Below are positions 51,131-59,778 of a DNA stretch of 64,000 nucleotides, piece by piece. The translations under genes and the position numbers were made by a program. The DNA is taken from positions 62,001-126,000 of the forward strand of contig CAWDXO010000007.1 of the NCBI GenBank assembly GCA_963806335.1, given 5' to 3'. Source of the DNA: Palsa-504 sp963806335. GTDB lineage: Bacteria; Actinomycetota; Actinomycetes; Streptosporangiales; Streptosporangiaceae. The notes below the pieces were generated by a model. The model was given only the letters and a program-made list of their open reading frames with translations. It did no database searches and was not told the DNA's origin. How positions within the stretch are numbered: the stretch's first letter is position 1; every line of letters starts with the position of its first letter.

Positions 51131-53134
51131 TCAGTGCAGCGCCGCCCCGCCGAGGGCGGCGAGCAGCGCCAGGCCGGCCGTTAGCCAGGTGACCTGATCA
51201 CCGACTAGGCCGCTGTGCAGGCGGCGCAGCCATCCGGTGCCGGCGGCCAGCGCCCGGCGGAGCCCCACGGCGCGCCGGTCCAGGGCGATGCCCGCCACGC
51301 AGAGCGCGGCCAGCACCTGGCCCAGGTCAGTGAGCACACCGCCCGCGGACGCCGCCGGGGAGGCGAGGACGACGACCCTCCCCACCGTGGGCATAGACCC
51401 GCCCTGGGTACCGAGCACGGCCGCCGCATAAGCCGTCCGATCCGAGAAGGCCGCCGCGGCCGCCGCGGCATGCTGCGATATGCCGGACGTCAGCCCGAGC
51501 CCGAGCCCGATCGCGAGCAGCGCCAGCGGCGGCAGCACCATGGTCAGCGGCACGCGCCTTAGCCGCCCTGACCACTGCCGTCCGTCCTGACCTCTATCCG
51601 CCCCAGCCGACCCGTCGCCGCCAGCCGAGCCATCCGCGTCCCCGGCTCTCTCCGGCCTCATCGGCCCCGTCGCCCCAATGGACCCACCCACCCCAAGCGC
51701 CCCTTCTGCACTAGCAGTGTCGGATCGATCCTCGGCCTCCTCTCCGGGGTCGTCCGCGGTATCGGTATCCGGCCGCGAGCTCGCTATATCCCCCCAGCCC
51801 AGCCAGATCCGCCCCGCGGCCCGCAGCACGGCCCCGCTGGACAAAATGACGGAGAGCGCGATCACGACTTCCAGCCACGGCAGGCCAGCTTGGTCCGCCG
51901 CGTCCACCAGCAGCGCGTGCCCGACCGAGGACACGAACGGGGGCAGGTCGGCCAGCACCAGCGCGCCCAGCACGATCGTGACGCCGGTGACCGCCAGCCC
52001 GCGGCCGCGGCCGCGCAGCTTGGTCTCGATGACACTAGCCCGCTGATGCTGCAAGACGCCGACGCCGAGGAACAGCGCGGCCTTGGCTAGGCCGTCACCG
52101 ATCACCAGCAGCGACGCGCCGGCGAGACCCAGCGGGGTAAGCAGGCCGACCCCGATCAGGTAGATGCCCAGGTGGCTCATGGTGACAAAAGCCAGCATCC
52201 GCTTCAAGTGGATCTGGGCCAGGGCCATGACCGCTCCGACGAACGCGGTGAGGATCCCGAACCCGAGCAGCACCGCCCGCATCCGCGGCCCGGATCCGCC
52301 GGCCAGGCCGGAGAAGACGGTGTCCCAGACCCGGATCACGGCGAACAGCCCGAGCTCGCTCATGACCCCGGCGAACAGCACGCATACCGGGGTCGGCGCC
52401 GAGCCGTATGCGTCGGGCAGCCAGAAGTGGAAAGGAACAACCGCGGCTTTGATCAGGAAACCGCCGGTCAGCAGCGCGAACGCCACTACGATCAGCCCGT
52501 CGGCGTGCCGTCCGGCCAGGGTCTGGCCGATCTGGGCCAGGTTCAGCGAGCCGGTGCGGGCGTACAGGAACCCCACGCCCATCAGGACGCACATGCCCCC
52601 GAGGCTGTTGGTGACCGCGAAGTTGATCGCTCCTTGTAGCGGCCCGGGGTGGCCGGCGTTATAGCCGGTGAGCGCGAAGGCGGTCACGGCGACCAGTTCG
52701 AACGCGACGAACAGGTTGAACAGGTCTCCGGTCAGGCAGAAGTCGACGCTGGCGGCCAGGAAGATCAGGACCAGGGCATGGTGCCGGCCGCGAGCGCTGT
52801 CGAAGTACCGCCAGCAGTAGACCAGCGCGGCGCTGGTCAGCAGTCCCGCCAGGGACGCCATGCCCGCCCCGAGCGGGCCGACCGCGTAGTCGATCCCGAT
52901 GACCATGCCCCCGGAGGGACGCCAGCCGGAGAACCAGTAGATCATCGGGCGGCCCGCGCTGGAGGCCATCAGGATCAGGGTCAAGGCGGTGGTAGCGAGC
53001 GCGACCGCGATGGCGATCAGGTCCCTGGCCCACCGGGGCAGCAGCCAGCTGAACCCGGCCATCAGGGCCGCACCGCCCAGCGGAACCGCGACTGACGCGG
53101 GAATGACGGTCGAAGTCGACACGACGAGGTCCAT
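51131..53134 (-). CDS. mrpD: Mrp-type Na+/H+ antiporter subunit D with hydrophilic insert
   Basis: 667 residues, about 170 longer than usual MrpD. The antiporter-like core has LFNLFVAFELVAVTAFALTG (with the key Glu), INFAVTNSLGGMCVLMGVGF, GGFLIKAAVVPFHFWLPDAY (Lys) and LKRMLAFVTMSHLGIYLIGV. After helix 12 an acidic, low-complexity loop of about 75 residues (SSRPDTDTADDPGEEAEDRS onward) precedes two or three extra helices. It is the last gene of the operon and lies 5 bp past the mrpC stop. Confidence 0.93.
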   Translation of the reverse strand: MDLVVSTSTVIPASVAVPLGGAALMAGFSWLLPRWARDLIAIAVALATTALTLILMASSAGRPMIYWFSGWRPSGGMVIGIDYAVGPLGAGMASLAGLLTSAALVYCWRYFDSARGRHHALVLIFLAASVDFCLTGDLFNLFVAFELVAVTAFALTGYNAGHPGPLQGAINFAVTNSLGGMCVLMGVGFLYARTGSLNLAQIGQTLAGRHADGLIVVAFALLTGGFLIKAAVVPFHFWLPDAYGSAPTPVCVLFAGVMSELGLFAVIRVWDTVFSGLAGGSGPRMRAVLLGFGILTAFVGAVMALAQIHLKRMLAFVTMSHLGIYLIGVGLLTPLGLAGASLLVIGDGLAKAALFLGVGVLQHQRASVIETKLRGRGRGLAVTGVTIVLGALVLADLPPFVSSVGHALLVDAADQAGLPWLEVVIALSVILSSGAVLRAAGRIWLGWGDIASSRPDTDTADDPGEEAEDRSDTASAEGALGVGGSIGATGPMRPERAGDADGSAGGDGSAGADRGQDGRQWSGRLRRVPLTMVLPPLALLAIGLGLGLTSGISQHAAAAAAAFSDRTAYAAAVLGTQGGSMPTVGRVVVLASPAASAGGVLTDLGQVLAALCVAGIALDRRAVGLRRALAAGTGWLRRLHSGLVGDQVTWLTAGLALLAALGGAALH

Positions 53135-53139
53135 ACCGG

Positions 53140-53487
53140 TCAGTCCCTGGTCGCCCGGAGCTCGTCGGGATCCAACGTCCCGGCTCGCTTGTGCACCTGC
53201 ACGGCCAGCGCGAGCAGCAGGGCGGTGACTGCGGCTCCCACCACCACGTCGGTGAGGGCCAGCGCCTGCATGACCGCGTCGACGGCCGGTCCCGGATGGG
53301 CGGGCAGGCTGACGAACACCGGGGCGTGACCACCGGTGCGGTAACCGATCTCCAGCAGCAAGATGTCGGTGGCGGACTGCGAGACCGACAGGCAGACCAC
53401 GAGATGGATGAGGTTGCGGCTGGTCACGACGCCGTAGACGCCGACGACGAAAAGCCAGGCGACGACGCCGTAGGCCAGGACGCTCAT
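53140..53487 (-). CDS. mrpC: Mrp antiporter subunit C (NuoK-like)
   Basis: 115 residues and three helices. VLAYGVVAWLFVVGVYGVVT, SRNLIHLVVCLSVSQSATDI and PAVDAVMQALALTDVVVGAA match MnhC/MrpC, which carries the buried Glu/Asp of NuoK-type subunits. It overlaps mrpB by 4 bp. Confidence 0.92.
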   Translation of the reverse strand: MSVLAYGVVAWLFVVGVYGVVTSRNLIHLVVCLSVSQSATDILLLEIGYRTGGHAPVFVSLPAHPGPAVDAVMQALALTDVVVGAAVTALLLALAVQVHKRAGTLDPDELRATRD

Positions 53488-54242
53488 CGTCGCCTCGGCC
53501 GGATGACCGCCGTCTGGTCCAGGAACTCCGACGCCAGGATCGCGAAACTGGCCGCCACCTCCACGCCGACGACCAAGTTCAGCAGCGGGATAGTGCCGCC
53601 CGAGATCAGGTTCCCGGTACCGCCCAGGCCGACGACGTTGCTGAGGAAGTCGGCGCCGACTAGCAAACCGAGCAGCCCGATGAATACGTACCCGAAGGCG
53701 CCGACCCCGTCGGAGGCCTCCAGCAGCGGGGCCGGCTGGAACCGCTCGACCGTCACGTAGTTGGTGCCCAGGTAAACGACGTAGAGCGCGCTGGCCAGGA
53801 TTACCCCGCCCTGGAACCCGCCACCCGGCGTGAGCTGGCCGTGCGTGACCGTCTCGATGCCGGTCAGCACGAGCAGCGAGCTAAGGAACACCGCTAGCAG
53901 CCACACCGCCGGACTCGGGGGCGGGATCGTCCGGTCCGGCGCCTTGTCCTCGGCGAGCTGGCGGGTCTCGTCGCTGAGCGGCCGCAGCAGCACCGAGATC
54001 CCGACCACCGCGCCGAGCAGGATGAACTCCTCAAACAGGGTGTCGATACCGCGGTAGTCGAAGCTGATGGCGGACACCACGTCGGTGACGTGCCGTTGCC
54101 GCGGGGCCAGTTCGTTGAGCATCCGGGCGTAGGAGGTGACCTGGCTGCCGAACGACGGCAGGCCGGCCAGGGCGGCGCCCAGGCTCACGGCCAGCGCGGC
54201 CGCCGCGGCCGCAAAGAACACCAGGCGCGCGCGGCGGCTCAT
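53484..54242 (-). CDS. mrpB: Mrp antiporter subunit B (with an N-terminal extra region)
   Basis: 252 residues. An N-terminal helix (RLVFFAAAAAALAVSLGAAL) and the MbhE-like DYRGIDTLFEEFILLGAVVG precede the MnhB domain: TVTHGQLTPGGGFQGGVILA, GTNYVTVERFQPAPLLEASD and ISGGTIPLLNLVVGVEVAAS. The first part corresponds to the C-terminal end of MrpA in classical operons, here fused to MrpB. It overlaps its neighbours by 4 bp on both sides. Confidence 0.9.
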   Translation of the reverse strand: MSRRARLVFFAAAAAALAVSLGAALAGLPSFGSQVTSYARMLNELAPRQRHVTDVVSAISFDYRGIDTLFEEFILLGAVVGISVLLRPLSDETRQLAEDKAPDRTIPPPSPAVWLLAVFLSSLLVLTGIETVTHGQLTPGGGFQGGVILASALYVVYLGTNYVTVERFQPAPLLEASDGVGAFGYVFIGLLGLLVGADFLSNVVGLGGTGNLISGGTIPLLNLVVGVEVAASFAILASEFLDQTAVIRPRRR

Positions 54243-54481
54243 CCCCGGTCCTTCCCCACCTTGGCCAGGCTGAGGAGCACGATCAGCGGCAACGCGATGG
54301 CGCCCACCACGATCTGCGACAGCGCCACGTCTCCGGCCTGCAGCGACAGGTAGAGGAAGGCCAGCCCTAGCCCGAAGAACCCGGCGACGAAGGCCTGGCG
54401 TAGCGGGTCCTTGGTCAGGACCACGGCCGTGCCCGACGCGGCCACCCAGACCAGCGCGACCGCAATTACCGCCTCGCTCAC
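54239..54481 (-). CDS. MbhD/DUF4040-like Mrp subunit
   Basis: 80 residues from GTG 54481. VALVWVAASGTAVVLTKDPL, RQAFVAGFFGLGLAFLYLSL and DVALSQIVVGAIALPLIVLL match MbhD, which in classical Mrp complexes is part of the MrpA C-terminus. Three helices. Here it is a free-standing gene, supporting a module without the large MrpA subunit. Confidence 0.85.
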   Translation of the reverse strand: MSEAVIAVALVWVAASGTAVVLTKDPLRQAFVAGFFGLGLAFLYLSLQAGDVALSQIVVGAIALPLIVLLSLAKVGKDRG

Positions 54482-54816
54482 TGCTCCTCCCCGGGAGGGT
54501 CCGCGGACCCATCCACGGGCTCCGACCAGGTGGCACCGCGCCGGATCGCGATGGCACGGGCCACGGCGTGGCCGGCCAGCGGGTTGGCGCCGATCAGGAT
54601 CACGGCTACGCCGATGGCGGCCAGCCCCGACGCCGACAGGCCGTCGCGTACCACGACCGAGGCGCAGATCCCGGTTGAGCCGAGCATCGCGGCCGGGGTG
54701 GTCAGGTGCAGCCGGTCCAGCGGGTCGTCCAGCACCGCCATCCCGACACAAGAGCCGACCACGACCATCAGCCCCGCCACCAGCAGGACCACCGAGACGA
54801 CCCCGGTCACCGTCAT
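54478..54816 (-). CDS. mrpG: Mrp antiporter subunit G
   Basis: 112 residues from ATG 54816 (GGGAGG 6 bp upstream). VSVVLLVAGLMVVVGSCVGM, DPLDRLHLTTPAAMLGSTGI and GVAVILIGANPLAGHAVARA are MrpG blocks with the D-x-x-x-R-LH motif. It overlaps the next gene by 4 bp. Confidence 0.92.
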   Translation of the reverse strand: MTVTGVVSVVLLVAGLMVVVGSCVGMAVLDDPLDRLHLTTPAAMLGSTGICASVVVRDGLSASGLAAIGVAVILIGANPLAGHAVARAIAIRRGATWSEPVDGSADPPGEEQ

Positions 54817-54827
54817 CGCGCCTCCCG

Positions 54828-55079
54828 TCACAGCCACCGCTCCAGGAATCGCGCGAAGGCCACCGAGCCTCCGCTGGACAACGCGGCCAGCACCACGGCC
54901 AGCGACGCCAGCGCCGGTTCTTTGTACCCGACGGCCAGGCACAGCACAGCCAGCGCCTGGACCGTGCCGGCCAGGCCCAGGGCCACTACCCGGTGCTCGG
55001 AGTCAAAACGCCAGCACACCCACGCACAGGGAATCAGTGCCGCCTGGAGCACCAGCGCCGCCGCGAGGAACCAGCTCAC
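54828..55079 (-). CDS. mrpF: Mrp antiporter subunit F
   Basis: 83 residues from GTG 55079. FLAAALVLQAALIPCAWVCW, DSEHRVVALGLAGTVQALAV and PALASLAVVLAALSSGGSVA fit MrpF (three helices), though the usual PxxxDR motif is altered to SEHR. Start overlaps mrpE stop by 4 bp. Confidence 0.85.
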   Translation of the reverse strand: MSWFLAAALVLQAALIPCAWVCWRFDSEHRVVALGLAGTVQALAVLCLAVGYKEPALASLAVVLAALSSGGSVAFARFLERWL

Positions 55080-55630
55080 CCCGGCGGCGCCGGGTGCGCA
55101 TCGGGCGCCGGGGCGCCGGCCAGTCGGTGCACGAGCGCCGTGCCGGCTTCCATGTCGATGTCCACCACCACGGTGTTCGGCGCCGCGGACAGCAGCGCGG
55201 TCAGCACGGCCTCCCGTCGCGCGGCAGGCCATCCGCGCACGTCGGTCCCGACATCCACCGGTACGGTGAGCAGCGCGCCCGGCGCGGCCGGACGTCCGGC
55301 CGCCGCCTTGCGGGCAGCCAGCGCGAAGACCTGCCCGGTCTCGACCACCACCTGCCAAGGCACGGCCGCGAGCGTGCGCAGATCGGCGACCCGGACGCTC
55401 GGCACCATGTTCCCCCGCTGACTGACGCGATACCCGACGCCAACCGCGAGCAACGCCGCCGCCGACCCCGCCGCCAGATCCTGCACGTCTGGCTGCCCGG
55501 CCAGCACGATCCACATCCCGAGCAGCGCTCCGGCGTAGATCAGCCCGCCTACTACCAGGAACAGCCACCCCGGCCGGTCTGGTCCGGGCGCACTAACCCC
55601 TCGCCGCTCCGCTTGGCTCCGCTTGGACAT
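55076..55630 (-). CDS. mrpE: Mrp antiporter subunit E
   Basis: 184 residues; GGAGG lies 5 bp before the ATG. It has two N-terminal helices (LFLVVGGLIYAGALLGMWIV and LAAGSAAALLAVGVGYRVSQ), then the soluble MrpE domain with VETGQVFALAARKAAAGRPA, LTALLSAAPNTVVVDIDMEA and TALVHRLAG. It is the first gene of the seven-gene operon E-F-G-mbhD-B-C-D. Confidence 0.9.
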   Translation of the reverse strand: MSKRSQAERRGVSAPGPDRPGWLFLVVGGLIYAGALLGMWIVLAGQPDVQDLAAGSAAALLAVGVGYRVSQRGNMVPSVRVADLRTLAAVPWQVVVETGQVFALAARKAAAGRPAAPGALLTVPVDVGTDVRGWPAARREAVLTALLSAAPNTVVVDIDMEAGTALVHRLAGAPAPDAHPAPPG

Positions 55631-56503
55631 GGAACCTCCTCCAGGCTAGTGATCAGGCTCGATGCTAACGAACCCCACGCCGCCCCGGCGGGGCTTGGCC
55701 TGGTCATCCGATTGAACCCGAGGCCACAGGGACATAGCGACCACAAATACCACGGGCGTGCCGTAGCCAGCCGGCCCGGTATCCGGCACCATTGCCAACC
55801 GGCCCGGACCGCTCAGGGCGGCCGGTTTCAGGCAGCGGAAATGTCTTCGGCTCGCTGCGCCGGGGAGACGGGCCCCGTCCTCCGGCCGACGGCTGCTTGT
55901 CTAACCGTCCTGGTTGTCTAACCGTCCTGCGAAACAGCCCGAAGTCTAACGCAGCCACCATTTCGATCATCAGGCTGAATATGCCGACAATGCCGGACTA
56001 ATGACCGCGTTGGCTCAGTCGGCCAGCCCGGAGCGCGTGACCGGCAGCACGTTTCCTGTCCGCCGAGCCGGGTAGCCGGTTGGTCAGGTTTAGCGCGCGT
56101 GGTGCCTGGCTGGATCGCGCCAGCGACGTGCCGCTGACGGGCCCGGCGGTCAGGGCGGTGACCGCCGGGCCTCATCCGTCGCGCCGGTGGCATGGCATCA
56201 GGCAGCACGGCCGTGGTTTGCCGTTCCGGGTGGCGGGTAGCCGACCGCCCGTGCTAACGGTACGGCCGGAACGGTGCGAAATCTTGTCTCGAGGCGTATC
56301 CCCGCGGTTGATGCAGCAGCGGCGGGGACGTGATCAGCATGCCTGGCGCAGGCACCAATGCCCGTTCGGCATAAAAATCCTGGCACCGGCGGCCCTTGGC
56401 ACAAACTGCGGCGCCGCAGCCCTCGCCCGCGACGCCGCATTTCCATCGATTCTGCTATCGAAGTTTATCCTGAAAGTGGATCTTAACGTAAATTCGTAAC
56501 CGC
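55631..56503. other. 870-bp gap between mrpE and the next gene
   Basis: No frame resembles a protein. It contains a 16-bp direct repeat, TTGTCTAACCGTCCTG twice, near 55898 and 55915, and the lone copy of the motif seen in the 38.3-kb inverted repeat (56348-56380). The mrp promoter should lie near the 55631 end. Confidence 0.5.
56348..56380 (+). repeat. Single copy of the 38.3-kb inverted-repeat arm
   Basis: GCAGGCACCAATGCCCGTTC then GGCATAAAAATCC. It matches the left arm at 38308-38340 in most positions but lacks its facing partner. Confidence 0.65.
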
Positions 56504-56707
56504 TCAGCTACTCGGGGTAGGAGGACTCAGATGACAGGAAATCTTGGGGTTCACGCCTACGTAATTAAGCGGTCCTGCCGCGACGGTGGCGATGATATTG
56601 CCCGCGTGGGCGCAGGTAGTCGAGGACGAGCCGAAGTAGCCACGCTGACCGGCCGCTATCGCTCCGATGATGAGCCAGATCAAGACGATAAGCCCACCGA
56701 GTCGCAT
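56504..56707 (-). CDS. Small conserved one-helix membrane protein
   Basis: 67 residues from ATG 56707, with GGAGGT 5 bp upstream. One helix, LGGLIVLIWLIIGAIAAGQR, is followed by GYFGSSSTTCAHAGNIIATV and AAGPLNYVGVNPKISCHL with two Cys. Proteins with the ending GPLNYVGVNPK are widespread in actinomycetes. Function unknown. It reads away from the RsbW-like gene. Confidence 0.82.
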   Translation of the reverse strand: MRLGGLIVLIWLIIGAIAAGQRGYFGSSSTTCAHAGNIIATVAAGPLNYVGVNPKISCHLSPPTPSS

Positions 56708-56885
56708 ATTTACCTCCGAAGGACAGGCGGCCCCTACGCTGCAGAAGAGCCGCGACATATCTTCGTCTACCCTCGTCACGGCCGATACACGTGGAGCGAG
56801 GCTCGATGTGCCGTGAATTCGGCATTCCGCGACACAAGCACTATCCCTGCTATTCGTTTCCCTGGTCGGTGTATCGTGTCTGCTG

Positions 56886-57374
56886 ATGGCCCAGGATGGC
56901 ACGACCGCGCGGGGCGCACCTGCGGCACAAGAACCGCTCGCCCGCCCACCAGTGCCCCGGCCGGGCGGCGACGACCCATGGCCTCCCCCGGCTCGTGAGC
57001 CCATGTCCTACACGTACACCACTGACCTGGCCGCGATCCGCGCCGTCGTGCACGGGTATGCCATCAGGGCCGGACTGACCGAAGCCCGCGCGATCGACCT
57101 GGTGCTCGCGGTCAGCGAGGTAGCGGCCAACACCGTCCGGCACGCCAAATCCCCGGGAAGCCTGCAGATATGGCACGATGCCCACGAGATCGTCTGCCAG
57201 CTACACGACGAGGGAAAGATCGCCGATCCGCTGGCGGGCCGGCGAGCGCCTTCGCTGGACGCCAACGGCGGCCACGGGCTCTGGATCGTCAACGAGGTCT
57301 GCGACCAGGTCGACCTGCGTTCAGATGAGACCGGGACGACGATCCGCCTGCATATGGCCTTGCCGGCCACCTGA
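56886..57374 (+). CDS. RsbW-like ATP-binding protein (anti-sigma kinase type)
   Basis: 162 residues. After a 40-residue Pro-rich start comes a HATPase domain: ARAIDLVLAVSEVAANTVRH (N-box Glu/Asn), DEGKIADPL (G1 Asp-Gly variant) and GGHGLWIVNEVCDQVDLRSD (G2). Such proteins bind a sigma factor and phosphorylate a STAS antagonist. The adjacent STAS gene at 57.4 kb is the obvious partner. Confidence 0.88.
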   Translation: MAQDGTTARGAPAAQEPLARPPVPRPGGDDPWPPPAREPMSYTYTTDLAAIRAVVHGYAIRAGLTEARAIDLVLAVSEVAANTVRHAKSPGSLQIWHDAHEIVCQLHDEGKIADPLAGRRAPSLDANGGHGLWIVNEVCDQVDLRSDETGTTIRLHMALPAT

Positions 57375-57442
57375 GGGCGGCCCGGCGCGGGCCATCGGCG
57401 CCAGGTCGGCCATGACCCGCTCTTGACCTTCCTTTTAACCCT

Positions 57443-57838
57443 ATGAGGAGTATCCCGCTGGAATCCGCCGTGTGGTACAACAAGTGCGTGGATCTGCTGA
57501 CGGTCTCTGTGACGGCCCGGGAATCCGCCGGTGAGCCTTACACACTGGTGGAGATCGCCGGCGAGGCCGATGTCACCAACACCGATGAACTGCGCCGCCT
57601 GCTCGACGAAGAGGTCGCCCAGGAGCCGCGCACGCTGATCGTCGACCTATCCCGCCTGCGGTTCATGGACTCCTCAGCGCTGCACGCGCTGCTGCGGGTC
57701 AACCGGTCACTGGACCGGCAGGGCGGGGTCCTCGCCCTGGTCTCCCCGCAGGCCGCGGTGGCCAAGATCTTGCGGCTGACCACCGCTGACCGGCTGATCC
57801 CTGTCTTCGACAGCGTGGCCGAAGCCGCCTCGGGCTGA
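57443..57838 (+). CDS. STAS-domain anti-sigma factor antagonist
   Basis: 131 residues from ATG 57443, or 116 from GTG 57488 (LLTVSVTARESA...). The STAS core is VEIAGEADVTNTDELRRLLD and RTLIVDLSRLRFMDSSALHA, with the phosphorylatable Ser in MDSSAL. With the RsbW-like kinase gene 68 bp upstream it forms a partner-switch pair that would release a sigma factor when dephosphorylated. The SpoIIE phosphatase at 59.8 kb could perform that dephosphorylation. Confidence 0.9.
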   Translation: MRSIPLESAVWYNKCVDLLTVSVTARESAGEPYTLVEIAGEADVTNTDELRRLLDEEVAQEPRTLIVDLSRLRFMDSSALHALLRVNRSLDRQGGVLALVSPQAAVAKILRLTTADRLIPVFDSVAEAASG

Positions 57839-57892
57839 CCCGCAGGAGCCGGCGCGGCGACTCGCCGAAACGGCTAACTGCCCGTAGATGGT

Positions 57893-57974
57893 TTGCGCAA
57901 TCCCCCCAAGGGGGTATTGTCTCCCCTAGTGGTGCCTACGACGCAGGCACGCTCAATGCGAACACGGTGTTCGC
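57893..57974 (+). promoter_or_regulatory. Promoter and palindromes before the glycosyltransferase gene
   Basis: TTGCGC (57893) and TATTGT (57915) are spaced 16 bp, with CCCCC-AAG-GGGGG-like inverted bases between them. Further down, GCGAACAC-G-GTGTTCGC (57958-57974) is a perfect palindrome, and CGAACACCG repeats near 58015. The leader is 130 bp long. Confidence 0.45.
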
Positions 57975-58055
57975 AGAGCGCGCGGATCGTGCACCACTTT
58001 TCCGTCTCTCGCCAACGAACACCGTGGCCAAGGTTCGTCAGCGAGAGAGGCCCCA

Positions 58056-59267
58056 ATGAAGATCGCCCTAGTAGCTCAGAACGCGACGCCGCTGCACCCC
58101 CGCACGGGCTCAGGCCCGGACAGCGATGACATCGGCCTGAGCGAGCTGACCCGCAAGCTCGCCGCGCAGGGTCACCAGGTGACGGTGTACGCCCAGAAGA
58201 ACGACCCCAGCCTGCCCGACCAGGCCGAACTGCACGCCGGCGTCCGGATCGAGTACATCGACGCCGGACCCGCCCAGGTCGGCGAGCAGGACGACGCCGG
58301 TCTCCTGGAGCGGGTGCCGGCCTTCAGCGGCCCGCTGCGGAGCCGCTGGCACGCCGACCGCCCGGATGTCGTGCACGCGCTGCGCTGGACCAGCGGCCTG
58401 GCCGCGCTGGCCGCCGCCCGCGATCTCGGCATACCGGTCGTGCAGGAATTCAGCTCGCTCAGCGTCAGTGAGCGCCGGGCCGCCAGCCGACGTGACGGCG
58501 TTAAGGCCGACGGTGCCTCCGCGGCGCGGATCAGGCTCGAGCCCGCCATCGGCCGCAGCGCCACCGCGGTGGTCGCGACAAACTCAGCCGAGGTCGCCGA
58601 CCTGACCAGCTTGGGCGTGCGCCGATCCGCGATCCGGATGGTGCCCTGGGGTGTCGACACCGACCTGTTCACCCCCGAGGGCCCGGCGGCCAAGCGGAAC
58701 GGCCGCCCGCGGCTGCTGACCGCCGCGGACCTCAGGGAGCGGCTGCCGCTGGAGAACCTGCTGCGGGCGCTGACCCGGGTCCCCGACGCCGAGCTCCTGA
58801 TTGTCGGCGGCCCCGCTGAGGCCGAGCTGGCTAACGATGACGCCTACGTCAAGCTGGCTAAGTTCGCCGCGGCGCTGGGCGTGGCAGATCGCGTGATCTT
58901 CACCGGCAAGGTGGACTACGCCGCGATGCCGGCCCTGCTGCGGTCGGCGGACCTGGTCGTCAGCACCTGCCAGTACGAGCCGGCCGGCACGACCTCCCTG
59001 CAGGCCATGGCGTGCGGTACCCCTGTCATCGCTCCCCCGGTCGGCGGCCACATGGACGCCGTGGTGGACGGAACGACCGGCATCCTGGTCCCGGCGGACC
59101 GGCCCGCCCTGCTGGCCCAGCGGATCCGGCAGCTGCTCGCGCACCCCATGCTGCTCGAGGCATACGGGGTCGCGGCCGCTGACCGAGTGCGGTCGCGTTA
59201 TAGCTGGGATCGGATCGCGGGGGAAACTCTTGCGGTTTACGACCGCGCCACCGCCCAGGCGGCGTAA
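58056..59267 (+). CDS. GT4-family glycosyltransferase
   Basis: 403 residues. The N-terminal MKIALVAQNATPLHPRTG and ELTRKLAAQGHQVTVYAQKN, the linker VPWGVDTDLFTPEG, and the C-terminal donor site YEPAGTTSLQAMACGTPVIA then PPVGGHMDAVVDGTTGILVP (E-x7-E site as E-PAGTTSLQ) define a GT-B retaining enzyme. It probably adds a sugar to a lipid or cell-surface glycan. Two tandem hairpins follow the stop. Confidence 0.93.
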   Translation: MKIALVAQNATPLHPRTGSGPDSDDIGLSELTRKLAAQGHQVTVYAQKNDPSLPDQAELHAGVRIEYIDAGPAQVGEQDDAGLLERVPAFSGPLRSRWHADRPDVVHALRWTSGLAALAAARDLGIPVVQEFSSLSVSERRAASRRDGVKADGASAARIRLEPAIGRSATAVVATNSAEVADLTSLGVRRSAIRMVPWGVDTDLFTPEGPAAKRNGRPRLLTAADLRERLPLENLLRALTRVPDAELLIVGGPAEAELANDDAYVKLAKFAAALGVADRVIFTGKVDYAAMPALLRSADLVVSTCQYEPAGTTSLQAMACGTPVIAPPVGGHMDAVVDGTTGILVPADRPALLAQRIRQLLAHPMLLEAYGVAAADRVRSRYSWDRIAGETLAVYDRATAQAA

Positions 59268-59277
59268 AACCTATAGA

Positions 59278-59348
59278 CAAGGAGACCTGTATCCCCCCCG
59301 CAGGTTTCCTTGCTGAGGGCCCGGGAAGCTTCGGCTTCCCGGGCCCTC
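59278..59348 (+). terminator. Two tandem hairpins after the glycosyltransferase gene
   Basis: AAGGAGACCTG pairs with CAGGTTTCCTT (one mismatch), then GAGGGCCCGGGAAGC pairs perfectly with GCTTCCCGGGCCCTC around a TTCG tetraloop (59315-59348). The 15-bp stem with UUCG loop is very stable. It is a strong terminator. Confidence 0.85.
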
Positions 59349-59403
59349 GGTTTGGGGCTACCGACAGGATCAGGGACGTCCTGGCCGGCCGGAAAGGCAG
59401 ATG

Positions 59404-59611
59404 CCGGGTATGCACTTAGCCGGAGGGGGCCCGAGCTGGGCGGTTTACCCGCGGGCGGCGCACCACCGGGCACACGTGCCCCGCCTCGCGCTGGCGGCCC
59501 AGCCGGCAGCGGCCGGGCCGCACCCGCAGCGATCAGCCAGCCGGCCCGATGCTTCATCGAGCCGGTCCGGTGCGGCCCGATGTTCCATCGAGCCGGTACT
59601 GCATACCCCGG
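59404..59611. mobile_element. MITE-like dispersed element, copy B (208 bp)
   Basis: Ends CCGGGTATGCA and TGCATACCCCGG, inverted relative to each other. The interior 59413-59597 is 185 bp long and matches 22681-22865 without gaps. Two CCCGATGnTTCATCGAGCC-type motifs are spaced 31 bp. It lacks the extra 185-bp filler of copy A. Non-coding. Confidence 0.6.
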
Positions 59612-59705
59612 AGGCAGATAACGGGCGCGCGCGGACGTTTGACCGCCCGGACGTTTGACTGGGCCCGTGCTGGACAGGTGAGCACGCGTTCTTGAGTAAA
59701 AGTGC

Positions 59706-59738
59706 GGGTCCGGGTGTCCGGTACCTCTCCCCGGACCC
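59706..59738. terminator. Hairpin after the SpoIIE phosphatase gene
   Basis: GGGTCCGGG pairs exactly with CCCGGACCC around a 15-base loop, 41 bp beyond the phosphatase stop (minus strand). Confidence 0.5.
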
Positions 59739-59778
59739 CGGGCCCGTGCGTGAGGCCAGGCCCGGCGCGAGGAAGATC

